Assembly: GCA_022846095.1 (NCBI GenBank)
Contig: AP025583.1
Location: 1,984,001-2,048,000 of the forward strand
Length of the DNA: 64,000 nucleotides
Direction of reading: 5' to 3'
Source of the DNA: Oscillospiraceae bacterium
Lineage (GTDB): Bacteria; Bacillota; Clostridia; Oscillospirales; Oscillospiraceae
In this document: piece after piece, positions 25,000 to 33,925 of the stretch
Layout: every line of letters starts with the position of its first letter
How positions within the stretch are numbered: the first letter of the stretch is position 1
Notes under the pieces: model-generated
What the model saw: only the letters and a program-made list of their open reading frames with translations
What the model was told of the DNA's origin: nothing
The model's database searches: none
Program-made: the position numbers and the translations under genes

Positions 25000-26139
25000 A
25001 TGAAACGGATCGCCGCGGCCTTTCTGGCCGTACTGACACTCTGCTCCGCGCTCCCGGCCCGCGGGGCGTCCATACAAAACTCAGCCAGCTCCGCCATTCT
25101 GGTGGACGCTGCCTCCGGGCGGGTGCTCTATGAGCACAACGCCCACGAAAAGCGGCTTATCGCCAGCATCACCAAGCTGATGACCGCCCTGGTGGCGGTG
25201 GAGTCCATGCCGGATCTGAACACGGTCATCGAGATTATGCCCGAGTACACCGGTGCGGAGGGCTCCTCCATGTACCTCAAGGCGGGGGAGGAGATCACCC
25301 TGGAGGGGCTGCTCTACGGACTGCTGATGGCCTCCGGCAACGATGCGGCCCTGGCGGTGGCCGGGGGGTGCGCCGGGGACGTGGACACCTTTGTGTCGTG
25401 GATGAACGCCAAGGCGGAGGATCTGGGTATGACCGACACCCACTTCGCCAACCCCAACGGCCTCAACGACGACGCCCACTACTCCACCGCCGCCGACATG
25501 GCCCTGCTGGCCCGGGAGGTGATGGAGCACGACGTGCTGGCCCGCATCGTCAGCACCAAGACCATCTCCATCGCCGGGCGCAGCTTTTCCAACCACAACA
25601 AGCTCCTGTGGCGGTACGAGGGGTGCATCGGCATGAAGACGGGTTACACCGATAAAGCCGGGCGCACCCTGGTGTCCTGCGCGGAGCGGGACGGGCAGCG
25701 GCTTATCGCGGTCACCCTCAACGACCCGGATGACTGGAAGGACCACGCCGCCTTTTTCGACTACGGCTTCGAGACCTACCCGGCCCACGTGCTGGCCCTG
25801 GCGGGGCGGGCGCTGCGCACCCTGCCCGTGGAGGGGAGCCTGAACCGCTTTGTGGCCGTGCGGACGGAGAGCGACGTGTACTACCCCCTCACCGCCACGG
25901 AGCGGGTGCGGGCGCAGGTGGTCCTGCCCGAGGGGGTGGAGGCCCCGGTGGAGGAGGGGGAGATCGCCGGGCGGCTGGTCTTCTACCTGGGGGAAGCGGA
26001 GATTGGCCGCACCTACCTGGTGTACGACCAGAGCGTGGCGGACGACCGGGCGGCGGCGCAGGGGCTCTTCCAGCGTATGCGGGATTTCCTGAGCGGCAAA
26101 AGCGGCCTGACGTTGGCCGGGCTCTGGACGCAGCTGTAA
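25000..26139 (+). CDS. dacF: D-alanyl-D-alanine carboxypeptidase (DacF type)
   Basis: 379 residues. This penicillin-binding peptidase trims the terminal D-Ala from peptidoglycan stem peptides. A signal peptide (~1-24) is followed by the transpeptidase fold with motifs SITKLM (SxxK), SGNDAA (SxN) and MKTGYTDKAGRT (KTG), and a C-terminal PBP5-type beta domain (~275-365). An amphipathic C-terminal end could bind the membrane. The ATG at 25000 has GAGGTGG 8 nt upstream and gives a clean signal peptide; in-frame GTGs at 24988/24991 are less likely. Its position after ytfJ supports a sporulation role. Confidence 0.93.
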   Translation: MKRIAAAFLAVLTLCSALPARGASIQNSASSAILVDAASGRVLYEHNAHEKRLIASITKLMTALVAVESMPDLNTVIEIMPEYTGAEGSSMYLKAGEEITLEGLLYGLLMASGNDAALAVAGGCAGDVDTFVSWMNAKAEDLGMTDTHFANPNGLNDDAHYSTAADMALLAREVMEHDVLARIVSTKTISIAGRSFSNHNKLLWRYEGCIGMKTGYTDKAGRTLVSCAERDGQRLIAVTLNDPDDWKDHAAFFDYGFETYPAHVLALAGRALRTLPVEGSLNRFVAVRTESDVYYPLTATERVRAQVVLPEGVEAPVEEGEIAGRLVFYLGEAEIGRTYLVYDQSVADDRAAAQGLFQRMRDFLSGKSGLTLAGLWTQL

Positions 26140-26145
26140 AAGAAA

Positions 26146-26178
26146 ACGGATTACCCGGCCTCCGGCGGGGTAGTCCGT
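26146..26178 (+). terminator. hairpin after dacF
   Basis: An 11-bp stem with one G-T pair (26146-26156 with 26168-26178), without a T-run. A weak terminator at best. Confidence 0.4.
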
Positions 26179-26206
26179 ATCCCCTACATAAGAAAGGTGA
26201 ATCGCC

Positions 26207-26914
26207 ATGGAAATGCGGCTGCAAAAGCTGCTCAGTGAGCGGGGAATAACCTCCCGCCGGGGCGCGGAGGACTATATCCTGGCCGGGCGGGTGAGCATCA
26301 ACGGCCTGCCCGCCGCCCTGGGGGACCGGGCGGACCCGGAGCGCGATCGGATCGAGGTGGACGGGAAGCCCCTGCCCGGCCTGACGGCGCGTACTTATCT
26401 GATGCTCAACAAGCCCCGGGGCTACGTCACCACCCTCTCGGACGAGCAGGGGCGGAAGGACGTGTCCGCGCTGGTGGCGGGCTGCGGGGCACGCGTGTGG
26501 CCCGTGGGTCGGCTGGACCGGGACTCGGAGGGCCTGCTGCTGATGACCGACGACGGGGCCCTGACCAATTTTCTGACCCACCCCGGCCACGAGGTGGAGA
26601 AGGAGTACCGGGTCTGGGTGAAGGGGGACGCGCTGGCGGCCCTGCCCGTGCTGCGGGGGCCCCTGGAGCTGGACGGGGTGCCCCTGCGCCCGGCGGACGT
26701 GACGCTGCTGGAGCGGTCGGAAAAGGAGGCCGTCCTGTCCGTGGTCATCCGGGAGGGCAAGAACCGGCAGGTGCGCCGCATGTGCGCGATGGCTTGGCTC
26801 TCCGTCACCCGGCTGCAGCGGGTGCGGGAGGGGGCCGTGGTGCTGGGGGATCTGGCCCTGGGCCGCTACCGCGCCCTGACGGAGGCGGAGGTCCGTCTTT
26901 TAAAGGGCGGATAA
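26207..26914 (+). CDS. rluB: 23S rRNA pseudouridine synthase, RluB/RsuA family
   Basis: 235 residues. An N-terminal S4 RNA-binding domain (LQKLLSERGITSRRGAEDYIL, ~3-60) is followed by the pseudouridine synthase domain. The catalytic Asp is in VGRLDRDSEGLLLMT (~105), with KEYRVWVKG and VIREGKNRQVRRMC further along. It modifies a helix of 23S rRNA near the peptidyl transferase centre; the exact site is inferred from the family. GAAAGG ribosome binding site. Confidence 0.92.
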   Translation: MEMRLQKLLSERGITSRRGAEDYILAGRVSINGLPAALGDRADPERDRIEVDGKPLPGLTARTYLMLNKPRGYVTTLSDEQGRKDVSALVAGCGARVWPVGRLDRDSEGLLLMTDDGALTNFLTHPGHEVEKEYRVWVKGDALAALPVLRGPLELDGVPLRPADVTLLERSEKEAVLSVVIREGKNRQVRRMCAMAWLSVTRLQRVREGAVVLGDLALGRYRALTEAEVRLLKGG

Positions 26915-26957
26915 TCCCATTTTTTGCAGGAAAAGCGGGAGGGCTTGCAAAACGCTC

Positions 26958-26986
26958 TTGCTTTTCTGTCCAAATCCAGATATGAT
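26958..26986 (+). promoter_or_regulatory. sigma-A promoter of the RpiR-type regulator gene
   Basis: TTGCTT (26958-26963) and TATGAT (26981-26986) with a 17-bp spacer, 59 bp before the start codon. Confidence 0.65.
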
Positions 26987-27045
26987 ATACCCTGTATGAA
27001 TGCCCGTTCCACACCCGTGGGGGCGCAAATCAGGAGGAAAGCGGT

Positions 27046-27918
27046 ATGTCAAAGGATATTCTGTCCGTGATTCAATCCAATATGAACGGCTTCTCCAAGG
27101 GGCAGAAGCTGATTGCCAACTTTATCCTGGAGTCCTACGACAAGGCCGCCTTTATGACCGCCAGCAGGCTGGGCAAGACGGTGAACGTCAGCGAGTCCAC
27201 GGTGGTGCGCTTTGCCGCCGAGCTGGGGTACGACGGCTACCCCGCCATGCAGAAGGCGCTGCAGGAGATGATCCGCAACAAGCTCACCTCCATCCAGCGC
27301 ATCGAGGTCTCCAACGACCGCATCGGGGATCAGGACATCCTGTCCATGGTCATGCAGTCGGACATCGAGAAGATCCGCATGACCATGGAGGAGACCGACC
27401 GGCACAGCTTCAGCCAGGCGGTGGACGCCATCGTGGCCGCCCGCCGCATCTACATCCTGGGCATCCGCTCGGCCGCGGCCATCTCCAGCTTTCTGGGGTT
27501 CTACTTCAACCTCATTTTCCCCGACGTGGTGGTCATCCACGCCACCTCGGTCAGCGAGGTGTTCGAGCAGCTGCTGCGCATCGGGCCCGACGACGTGATT
27601 ATCGGCATCAGCTTCCCCCGCTACTCCCGCCGGACGGTGAAGGCCATGCAGTTCGCCCGGGACCGTGGGGCCACGGTGGTGGCCATCACCGACAGCGAGG
27701 TATCCCCCCTGGCCCCCACCGCCGACCACACCCTGATGGCCAAGAGCGACATGGCCTCCTTCGTGGACTCCCTGGTGGCCCCGCTGAGCCTGGTCAACGC
27801 CCTGATTGTGGCCCTGGGCCGCAAGCTGAATAACGACCTGTCCGCCACCTTCGGCGCCCTGGAGAAGATCTGGGACGAGTATGAGGTGTACGAGAAGGTG
27901 GAAGAGGAGAACAACTGA
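27046..27918 (+). CDS. MurR/RpiR family transcriptional regulator
   Basis: 290 residues with an N-terminal helix-turn-helix (~1-77, TASRLGKTVNVSESTVVRFAAELGYDGYPAMQ) and a C-terminal SIS domain (~125-260), which in this family binds sugar phosphates. The usual target genes (sugar uptake or catabolism) are not next to it. Instead it is followed at once by a flavoprotein gene, so its regulon cannot be guessed from context. AGGAGG ribosome binding site. Confidence 0.9.
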   Translation: MSKDILSVIQSNMNGFSKGQKLIANFILESYDKAAFMTASRLGKTVNVSESTVVRFAAELGYDGYPAMQKALQEMIRNKLTSIQRIEVSNDRIGDQDILSMVMQSDIEKIRMTMEETDRHSFSQAVDAIVAARRIYILGIRSAAAISSFLGFYFNLIFPDVVVIHATSVSEVFEQLLRIGPDDVIIGISFPRYSRRTVKAMQFARDRGATVVAITDSEVSPLAPTADHTLMAKSDMASFVDSLVAPLSLVNALIVALGRKLNNDLSATFGALEKIWDEYEVYEKVEEENN

Positions 27919-27920
27919 AT

Positions 27921-29177
27921 TTGCCGAATGTAATCGTCATCGGCGGCGGCGCGGCGGGCATGATGGCCGCGTACGCCGCCGCCGCTTCCGGGGCGGCGGT
28001 ACTGCTCCTGGAGCGCAACCAGAAGCTGGGCCGCAAGCTGTATATCACCGGGAAGGGCCGCTGCAACCTGACCAACGACTGCGCCCCCCGCGCCGTGCTG
28101 GACAACATCCCACACAACAGCCGCTTCGCCACCAGCGCCGTCACGCGCTTCCCGCCGGAAGAGGTGAAGGCGTTTTTTGAGGGTCTGGGCGTACCCCTCA
28201 AGACCGAACGGGGGAACCGGGTGTTCCCCCGCAGCGACCGGGCCGCCGATATTATCGACGCGCTGCTGCTGGCCCTGCGCCGCAGGCGGGTGGAGATCGT
28301 GCAGGACCGGGCCGCGGGCATCCGCACCGCGGACGGCGCGATTGCCGGCGTGGAGGCCGAGCACGGGTTCCACCCCTGCAAAGCGGTGGTTGTCGCCACC
28401 GGCGGGGTGTCCTACCCCCTCACCGGCTCCACGGGAGACGGGTACGCGCTGGCCCGGGCGCTGGGGCACACCGTGGTGCCCCCCAAGCCCTCCCTGGTGC
28501 CCCTGGTGGCGGAGGGGGAGATCTGCGCCCGGATGCAGGGCCTGTCCCTGCGCAACGTGGCAATCAAGGTAAGGGACGGCAAAAAGAAGGCCGTCTACCA
28601 GGAGCAGGGGGAGCTGCTGTTCACCCACTTCGGCCTCTCCGGACCCCTGATCCTCAGCGCCAGCGCCCACATGCGGGCGTTTGAGAAGGAGCATTACCAC
28701 GTGCTCATCGACCTCAAGCCCGCGCTGGACGAACAGAAGCTGGACGCCCGCCTGCTGCGGGATTTTTCCGAGAACGCCAACCGGGCGTTCCACAACGTGC
28801 TGGAGGGGCTGGTGCCCCGGCTGATGGTGCCGGTGCTGGTGGAGCTGTCCGGCATCCCGGCGCAGGAGAAGGTCAACGCCATCACTAAGCAGCAGCGCCG
28901 CCGCCTGCTGGAGCTCCTGAAGGGCCTGCGGATCGACATTCAGGGCCCGCGCCCGGTGGAGGAGGCCATCGTGACCTCTGGGGGCGTGAAGGTGTCCGAG
29001 GTGGACCCCGGCACCATGGCCTCCAAAAAGACCCCCGGCCTCTTCCTGGCCGGGGAGGTGCTGGACGTGGATGCCTACACCGGCGGCTTCAACCTGCAGA
29101 TCGCCTGGAGCACAGGAAAGGCGGCGGGGGAGGGTGCGGCGGCGTATGCCGCACGGCTTGAGGAGGAATTGCAATGA
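27921..29177 (+). CDS. NAD(P)/FAD-dependent oxidoreductase (HI0933/BaiN-like)
   Basis: 418 residues. The N-terminal FAD-binding dinucleotide fold is VIVIGGGAAGMMAAYAA, followed by GRKLYITGKGRCNLTN, the family hallmark. ATGGVSYPLTGSTGDGY and the C-terminal TSGGVKVSEVDPGTMASKKTPGLFLAGEVLDVDAYTGG (given here as landmarks ~345-385) complete the fold. The physiological substrate is not known for most members; BaiN was linked to bile acid dehydroxylation. TTG start 2 nt after the RpiR gene; overlaps cmk by 4 nt. Confidence 0.87.
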   Translation: MPNVIVIGGGAAGMMAAYAAAASGAAVLLLERNQKLGRKLYITGKGRCNLTNDCAPRAVLDNIPHNSRFATSAVTRFPPEEVKAFFEGLGVPLKTERGNRVFPRSDRAADIIDALLLALRRRRVEIVQDRAAGIRTADGAIAGVEAEHGFHPCKAVVVATGGVSYPLTGSTGDGYALARALGHTVVPPKPSLVPLVAEGEICARMQGLSLRNVAIKVRDGKKKAVYQEQGELLFTHFGLSGPLILSASAHMRAFEKEHYHVLIDLKPALDEQKLDARLLRDFSENANRAFHNVLEGLVPRLMVPVLVELSGIPAQEKVNAITKQQRRRLLELLKGLRIDIQGPRPVEEAIVTSGGVKVSEVDPGTMASKKTPGLFLAGEVLDVDAYTGGFNLQIAWSTGKAAGEGAAAYAARLEEELQ

Positions 29178-29851
29178 GCTATAAGAGCATCGCGCTGGAC
29201 GGCCCGTCCGGGGCGGGAAAGAGCACCCTGGCCCGGAAGCTGGCGGAAGCCCTGGGGTACCTGTATGTGGACACCGGGGCCATCTACCGCACGGTGGGCC
29301 TGGCCGCGGCCAGGGCGGGCGCGGACCTGTCCGACGCGCGGGCGGTCATAGCCCTGCTGCCCGGCCTTGGCATCGACCTGCGCCACGGCGGGGACGGGGT
29401 GCAGCGCATGTTTTTGGACGGGGAGGACGTGAGCGAGGCCATCCGCCGCCCGGAGGTGTCGGAGTACGCCTCCCGGGTGTCCGCCATCCCGGAGGTGCGC
29501 GCCTTCCTGATGGAGATGCAGCGGGCGCTGGCCCGGCGGCAGGACGTGGTGATGGACGGCCGGGACATCGGCACGGCCGTGCTGCCCGCGGCCGACGTGA
29601 AGATCTTCCTCACCGCCAGCGCCGAGGACCGGGCCCGCCGCCGCTACGAGGAGCTGGTGCAGCGGGGGAACGACACCGACTACGGCACCGTGCTGTCGGA
29701 CATCGTGGCCCGGGACGCGCGGGACACCGGCCGCGCCGCCGCGCCCCTGCGCCGGGCGGAGGACGCCGTGCTGGTGGACACCACCGGCAATACCCTGGAG
29801 CAGAGCTTTGAAGTGCTGCTGCGAACCATTAAGGAGAAATTGCAGGCATGA
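29174..29851 (+). CDS. cmk: cytidylate kinase
   Basis: 225 residues. Cmk phosphorylates CMP and dCMP. The P-loop is LDGPSGAGKST (~8-18). DTGAIYRTVGLAA, the insert domain and DGRDIGTAVLPAADVKIFLTAS follow, and the LID area contains RARRRYEEL. The start overlaps the flavoprotein gene (ATGA) and the end overlaps plsC, giving a coupled cmk-plsC-ispH/S1 operon common in Clostridia. Confidence 0.96.
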   Translation: MSYKSIALDGPSGAGKSTLARKLAEALGYLYVDTGAIYRTVGLAAARAGADLSDARAVIALLPGLGIDLRHGGDGVQRMFLDGEDVSEAIRRPEVSEYASRVSAIPEVRAFLMEMQRALARRQDVVMDGRDIGTAVLPAADVKIFLTASAEDRARRRYEELVQRGNDTDYGTVLSDIVARDARDTGRAAAPLRRAEDAVLVDTTGNTLEQSFEVLLRTIKEKLQA

Positions 29852-30453
29852 GAACCGTTTACGCGATTATCTGGAGCATTGTCTGGCCCTTTTTCAGCCT
29901 CGTCCACCCCTGCCGCGCCGTCGGGAAGGAGCATCTGCCCGACGGGGGCGCCCTCTACTGCGCCAACCACTCCGGCCTGAGCGACCCCGTGTGCCTGGTG
30001 ATGGCCCTGGGCCGCAGGCGGCAGATGCGGGTGATGGCCAAGGCCGAGCTGATGCGCGTGCCCGTGCTGGGCTGGCTGCTGGGCAAGGCGGGCGTGTTCG
30101 CCGTGGAGCGGGGCAAGTCCGACGTGGGGGCCATCAAGACCGCCCTGCGCTTTTTAAAGAGCGGGGAGAACCTGCTCCTGTTCCCCGAGGGCACCCGCGT
30201 CAAGGGCGGCGTGGACAAAAACGGCCAGGAGAGCGAGGCCAAGACCGGCGCGGCCATGCTGGCGCTGCGCACCGGGGTGCCCATCGTGCCCGTGTACATC
30301 CCCGAGAAAAAGAACTGGTTCCACTTTACCGATATTGTCATCGGCGAGCCCTACTACCCCAAGACGGAAGGGAGGAAGGCCACCGCCGAGGAGTACCGCG
30401 CCATCGCCGAGGAGCTGATGGACCGCATCCACCGGCTGGGGGACGCGGCATGA
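29848..30453 (+). CDS. plsC: 1-acyl-sn-glycerol-3-phosphate acyltransferase
   Basis: 201 residues. It transfers an acyl chain to lysophosphatidic acid, forming phosphatidic acid at the membrane. The catalytic NH-x4-D motif is ANHSGLSDP (~38-44) and the glycerophosphate-binding FPEGTRVKG is at ~112. A hydrophobic N-terminal segment (~3-20) gives membrane contact. Overlaps of 4 nt with both cmk and the ispH fusion. Confidence 0.92.
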   Translation: MRTVYAIIWSIVWPFFSLVHPCRAVGKEHLPDGGALYCANHSGLSDPVCLVMALGRRRQMRVMAKAELMRVPVLGWLLGKAGVFAVERGKSDVGAIKTALRFLKSGENLLLFPEGTRVKGGVDKNGQESEAKTGAAMLALRTGVPIVPVYIPEKKNWFHFTDIVIGEPYYPKTEGRKATAEEYRAIAEELMDRIHRLGDAA

Positions 30454-32459
30454 GGGTGGAGCTGGCGAAATCCGCCGGCTTCTGCTACGGCGTGCGGCGT
30501 GCGGTGGAGTTGGCCGAGCAGGCCGCCGCCGCGGGTGACCCCTGCGTCATGCTGGGGCATATCATCCACAACAGCAGCGTCATCGCCGCGCTGGAGGCCC
30601 GGGGCGTGCGGGTGATCGAGCGCCCCGAGGACGCGCCCGCCGGGGCCGCCGTCATCATCCGCTCCCACGGGGAGGGGAAGGGGGCCTACGAGGCGCTGGA
30701 GGCCCGGGGCGCGCGGGTGCTGGACGCCACCTGCCCCAACGTCTCCCGCATCCACCGCATCGTCGCCCAGGCCGAGGAGGAGGGGCGGCAGGTGATCATC
30801 ATCGGCACCCCCACCCACCCGGAGGTGTCCGCCATCGCCGGCTGGTGCGCCCATCCGGCGGTGCTGGAGGGGGCGCAGGCGCTGGAGGCGTGGCTGGACC
30901 GCCACCCGGAGGCCGCCTCCATGCCGGTCACCATGGTCTCCCAGACCACATCCACCCAGCAGGCATGGAAAACCTGCGTAGAAAAAGCAAAAAAACAGTG
31001 TACAAATTTAAAAATTTTTGATACAATATGTAATGCTACGTGCAAACGGCAGTCTGAGGCCCAGGCTTTGGCCGCCCGATCCGGGGCGATAATCGTCATC
31101 GGAAGCCGGGAGAGTTCCAACACCAAACGCCTGACCGAGCTGTGCAGCGCGCTCTGCCCCGAGGTTTTATGGATTGAACGGGCGGAGGAGCTGGAACCTT
31201 CCACCCTGTGCGGGAAGGCTTCTGTTGGAATCACTGCGGGTGCGTCCACGCCCGGGTGGATTATAAAGGAGGTCTATGACAAAATGAGCGACGAAAACAT
31301 TGAGATCGAAGAATCCTTTGCTGAACTGCTGGAGAAGTCGATCAAAACTTTAAATACAGGGGAGAAGGTTACGGGCGTTGTCACTGGCATTACGCCTACG
31401 GAGATCTATGTCGATCTCGGAACCAAGCACGCCGGTTACATACCGGTGTCTGAGCTGACCGACGATCCCACTGTAAAGGTTGAAGATCTCGTCAAGGTTG
31501 GTGAGGAGATCGAGACCTACGTTATGCGCGTCAACGATCAGGAGGGCGTCGTCACCCTCTCCAAGAAGCGCCTTGACACCGTGAAGAGCTGGGACGACAT
31601 CGAGCAGGCCCGCGAGGAGCGCAATACCGTCGAGGGCGTCGTGACCGAGGAGAACAAGGGCGGCGTCGTCGTGAACATCAAGGGCGTGCGCGTGTTCGTG
31701 CCCGCCTCCCAGACCGGCCTGCCCCGGGACGCCGCCATGAGCGAGCTGCTCAAGCAGAAGGTCCGCCTGCGCATCACCGAGGTCAACCGCGCCCGCCGCC
31801 GCGTCGTGGGTTCCATCCGCGCCGTGGCCGCCGAGGAGCGCGCCGAGAAGGCCGCCGAGGTGTGGGGCAGCATCGAGGAGGGCAAGCGCTACAGCGGCAC
31901 CGTGAAGAGCCTGACCTCCTACGGCGCCTTTGTGGACATCGGCGGCGTGGACGGCATGGTCCACATCTCTGAGCTGTCCTGGTCCCGCATCAAGCACCCC
32001 TCCGAGGTGGTGAAGGTGGGCGACGCCGTTGAGGTGTACGTCATCTCCTTCGACCCCGAGAAGAAGAAGATCTCCCTGGGCATGAAGGACCGCAACGAGG
32101 ATCCCTGGGCCGTGTTCACCGGCAAGTATGACGTGGGCGACACCGCCAACGTGCGCGTGGTCAAGCTGATGACCTTCGGCGCCTTTGCCGAGATCGTCCC
32201 CGGCGTGGACGGCCTGATCCACATCTCCCAGATCGCCGACCACCGCATCGACAAGCCCGGCGACGCGCTCAGCGAGGGCCAGATGGTGGACGTGAAGATC
32301 ACCGAGATCGACTTTGACCGCAAGAAGGTCTCCCTGTCCATCCGCGCCCTGCTGGAGGACGCCCAGCGCTCCCACGACGCGGATGACGGCGGTGAGGACG
32401 CCGTGGTGGCCTCCTCCGAGGAGGGCTCCACCGAGGTGGCCTCTGATTTCGCAGAGTAA
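30450..32459 (+). CDS. ispH: bifunctional IspH (HMBPP reductase) - ribosomal protein S1 fusion
   Basis: 669 residues in one uninterrupted frame. Residues 1-~278 are IspH, the last MEP-pathway enzyme, which makes IPP and DMAPP. The 4Fe-4S ligands are Cys12 (GFCYGV), Cys95 (DATCPNV) and Cys198 (NATCKRQSEA). From ~residue 279 there are four S1 RNA-binding repeats (GEKVTGVVTGI, NTVEGVVTEE, GKRYSGTVKSL, GDTANVRVVKL) and an acidic tail. Such fusions are known in Clostridia. Odd points: an AT-rich tract within ispH (30979-31040) and an AAAGGAGG plus ATG exactly at the domain border, so free S1 may also be made. plsC overlaps the start. Confidence 0.95.
   Translation: MRVELAKSAGFCYGVRRAVELAEQAAAAGDPCVMLGHIIHNSSVIAALEARGVRVIERPEDAPAGAAVIIRSHGEGKGAYEALEARGARVLDATCPNVSRIHRIVAQAEEEGRQVIIIGTPTHPEVSAIAGWCAHPAVLEGAQALEAWLDRHPEAASMPVTMVSQTTSTQQAWKTCVEKAKKQCTNLKIFDTICNATCKRQSEAQALAARSGAIIVIGSRESSNTKRLTELCSALCPEVLWIERAEELEPSTLCGKASVGITAGASTPGWIIKEVYDKMSDENIEIEESFAELLEKSIKTLNTGEKVTGVVTGITPTEIYVDLGTKHAGYIPVSELTDDPTVKVEDLVKVGEEIETYVMRVNDQEGVVTLSKKRLDTVKSWDDIEQAREERNTVEGVVTEENKGGVVVNIKGVRVFVPASQTGLPRDAAMSELLKQKVRLRITEVNRARRRVVGSIRAVAAEERAEKAAEVWGSIEEGKRYSGTVKSLTSYGAFVDIGGVDGMVHISELSWSRIKHPSEVVKVGDAVEVYVISFDPEKKKISLGMKDRNEDPWAVFTGKYDVGDTANVRVVKLMTFGAFAEIVPGVDGLIHISQIADHRIDKPGDALSEGQMVDVKITEIDFDRKKVSLSIRALLEDAQRSHDADDGGEDAVVASSEEGSTEVASDFAE
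30999..31027 (+). promoter_or_regulatory. candidate internal promoter within ispH
   Basis: TGTACA (30999-31004) and TACAAT (31022-31027) with a 17-bp spacer lie in an AT-rich island inside otherwise GC-rich coding sequence. This is about 255 bp before the internal start at 31284. Confidence 0.4.
31265..31286 (+). promoter_or_regulatory. internal Shine-Dalgarno and start codon for a free S1 protein
   Basis: AAAGGAGG (31265-31272) is followed 11 nt later by in-frame ATG 31284. From there 391 codons encode only the S1 repeats (start MSDENIEIEESFAELLEKS). Internal initiation would give a separate ribosomal protein S1. Confidence 0.45.
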
Positions 32460-32475
32460 TTACAACGAAATGCCG

Positions 32476-32515
32476 AAAACAGGCCTGTTTCTGAGAGGAA
32501 ACGGGCCTGTTTTTT
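32476..32515 (+). terminator. intrinsic terminator of the cmk-plsC-ispH/S1 operon
   Basis: A two-part stem with arms AAAACAGGCC (32476-32485) and GGCCTGTTTT, an inner GTTTC/GAAAC pairing and a T6 tail ending at about 32515. Confidence 0.88.
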
Positions 32516-32545
32516 GTGTATTGTGTACTGGTTTTGTAAATTCAC

Positions 32546-32574
32546 TTGCCAAAGGTTAAAAAAGTGGCTATAAT
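32546..32574 (+). promoter_or_regulatory. sigma-A promoter of carD
   Basis: TTGCCA (32546-32551) and a perfect TATAAT (32569-32574) with a 17-bp spacer, 55 bp before the start. Confidence 0.85.
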
Positions 32575-32629
32575 ATAGTATGTAATGTTAAACGGTTCGT
32601 AATCAGCTTTTTTCTTTGGGAGGTGGATC

Positions 32630-33106
32630 ATGTTTCAGGTAGGCGATAAGATTGTGCACCCGATGCATGGTGCTGGCGTCATCGACAGCATTGTGCAGAA
32701 AAAGATCAACGGTGTGGTTCGGGAATACTACATCCTCAAAATTCCCGTCGGGGGCATGATGGTCATGATCCCCACCCAGAACAGCGAGGAGATCGGGGTG
32801 CGCCCCGTGGTACAGGGCGAGGAGGCGGACAAGATCATCGCCGCCATGCCGGAGATTGAGGTGGACATGACCCAGAACTGGAACCGCCGCTACCGGGAGA
32901 ACATGCTGCGCCTGAAGAGCGGCGATCTGCTGGAGGTGGCCCGGGTGGTCAAGGGCCTGATGCTGCGGGACGGGGAGCGCGGGCTGTCCACCGGGGAGCG
33001 GAAGATGCTCCACTCGGCCAAGCAGATCCTCATCTCCGAGATCGTCCTGTCCCAAAATGCCAGCTACGAGGACGTAGAGGACCGCATAAATACGGCCCTG
33101 GCATAG
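32630..33106 (+). CDS. carD: CarD family transcriptional regulator
   Basis: 158 residues. An N-terminal RNA-polymerase interaction (Tudor-like) domain begins FQVGDKIVHPMHGAGVI and is followed by a helical DNA-contact domain (~65-158) with LRLKSGDLLEVARVVKGL and LSTGERKMLHSAKQILISEIVL. CarD proteins bind RNA polymerase beta and stabilise open complexes at promoters. It has a good promoter of its own and a GGGAGG ribosome binding site. A terminator-like hairpin separates it from ispD. Confidence 0.93.
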   Translation: MFQVGDKIVHPMHGAGVIDSIVQKKINGVVREYYILKIPVGGMMVMIPTQNSEEIGVRPVVQGEEADKIIAAMPEIEVDMTQNWNRRYRENMLRLKSGDLLEVARVVKGLMLRDGERGLSTGERKMLHSAKQILISEIVLSQNASYEDVEDRINTALA

Positions 33107-33148
33107 TATACTTCCAGGAGGCATCCAATGCCCACCGGATACAAGCGG

Positions 33149-33173
33149 AAAGGAGCCGAAGGGCTCCTTTTTT
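33149..33173 (+). terminator. terminator or attenuator between carD and ispD
   Basis: A 6-bp GC-rich stem (33152-33157 with 33162-33167), flanked by AAA/TTT, with T6 following. It sits 42 nt after carD and 18 nt before ispD, so ispD expression may depend on read-through. Confidence 0.75.
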
Positions 33174-33190
33174 GCGAAGGAGTGAGAAGA

Positions 33191-33925
33191 ATGGCCGGAT
33201 TTCTGGGCCGACTGTTCCGGAAAAAGGAGCGGGAGGAGATCGTCTGCACCGCCGTGGTGCCCGCCGCGGGCTCGTCCAGCCGCATGGAGGGCCAGGATAA
33301 GCTGCTGCTGCCCCTGGGGGACATGCCGGTGCTGCTGCACACCCTGCGCGCCCTGGACGCCTGCCCCCTGATCCACGAGATTATCGTGGTCACCCGCGGG
33401 GATCTGGTGGTGCCGGTGGGGGAGCTGTGCCGGGAGGGCGCCTTCTCCAAGGTCACCAAGGTGGTGATGGGCGGGGCGACCCGCACTGAGTCGGTGCTCT
33501 GCGGCATCCGGGAGGCCCGGCAGGACGCGGGGCTTATCGCCATCCACGACGGCGCCCGGCCCCTGGTGGACCGGCAGGTGCTGGAGGAGGTGCTCTTACG
33601 GGCCGCCCAGTGCGGCGCGGCCGCCCCCGCCGTGCCCGTCAAGGACACCATCAAGCGGGCCAGGGACGGGGTGATTGCGGGCACCCCGGACCGGGCGGAG
33701 CTCTACGCCGTCCAGACCCCCCAGGTCTTTGAGGCCTCCCTCATAAAAGGTGCGCTGGAGAAGGCCCTGGCCGACGGGGAGGCCCTCACCGACGACTGCG
33801 CCGCCGTGGAGCGGCTGGGCGTGCCGGTGGCCCTGACCCGGGGCAGCTATGGGAACATCAAAATTACCACGCCGGAGGATTTGGCGGTGGCGGAGGCGCT
33901 GATGGACTGGAGGGATGCCCAGTGA
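33191..33925 (+). CDS. ispD: 2-C-methyl-D-erythritol 4-phosphate cytidylyltransferase
   Basis: 244 residues. IspD makes CDP-methylerythritol in the MEP isoprenoid pathway. Signatures: [27 protein letters not shown] (nucleotide binding, given as landmark ~19-45), [30 protein letters not shown] and [12 protein letters not shown] short basic N-terminal extension (~1-15) precedes the fold. The ATG at 33191 has GAAGGAG 9 nt upstream; an in-frame start at 33128 would pass through the terminator. Overlaps ispF by 4 nt. Confidence 0.95.
   Translation: MAGFLGRLFRKKEREEIVCTAVVPAAGSSSRMEGQDKLLLPLGDMPVLLHTLRALDACPLIHEIIVVTRGDLVVPVGELCREGAFSKVTKVVMGGATRTESVLCGIREARQDAGLIAIHDGARPLVDRQVLEEVLLRAAQCGAAAPAVPVKDTIKRARDGVIAGTPDRAELYAVQTPQVFEASLIKGALEKALADGEALTDDCAAVERLGVPVALTRGSYGNIKITTPEDLAVAEALMDWRDAQ

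Noticed and set aside
29808-30449. Upstream in-frame extension of the ispH/S1 gene
   Set aside because: It runs through plsC in a different frame with Arg/Pro/Gly-rich sequence. IspH homology begins at MRVELAKSAGFCYGV (30450).
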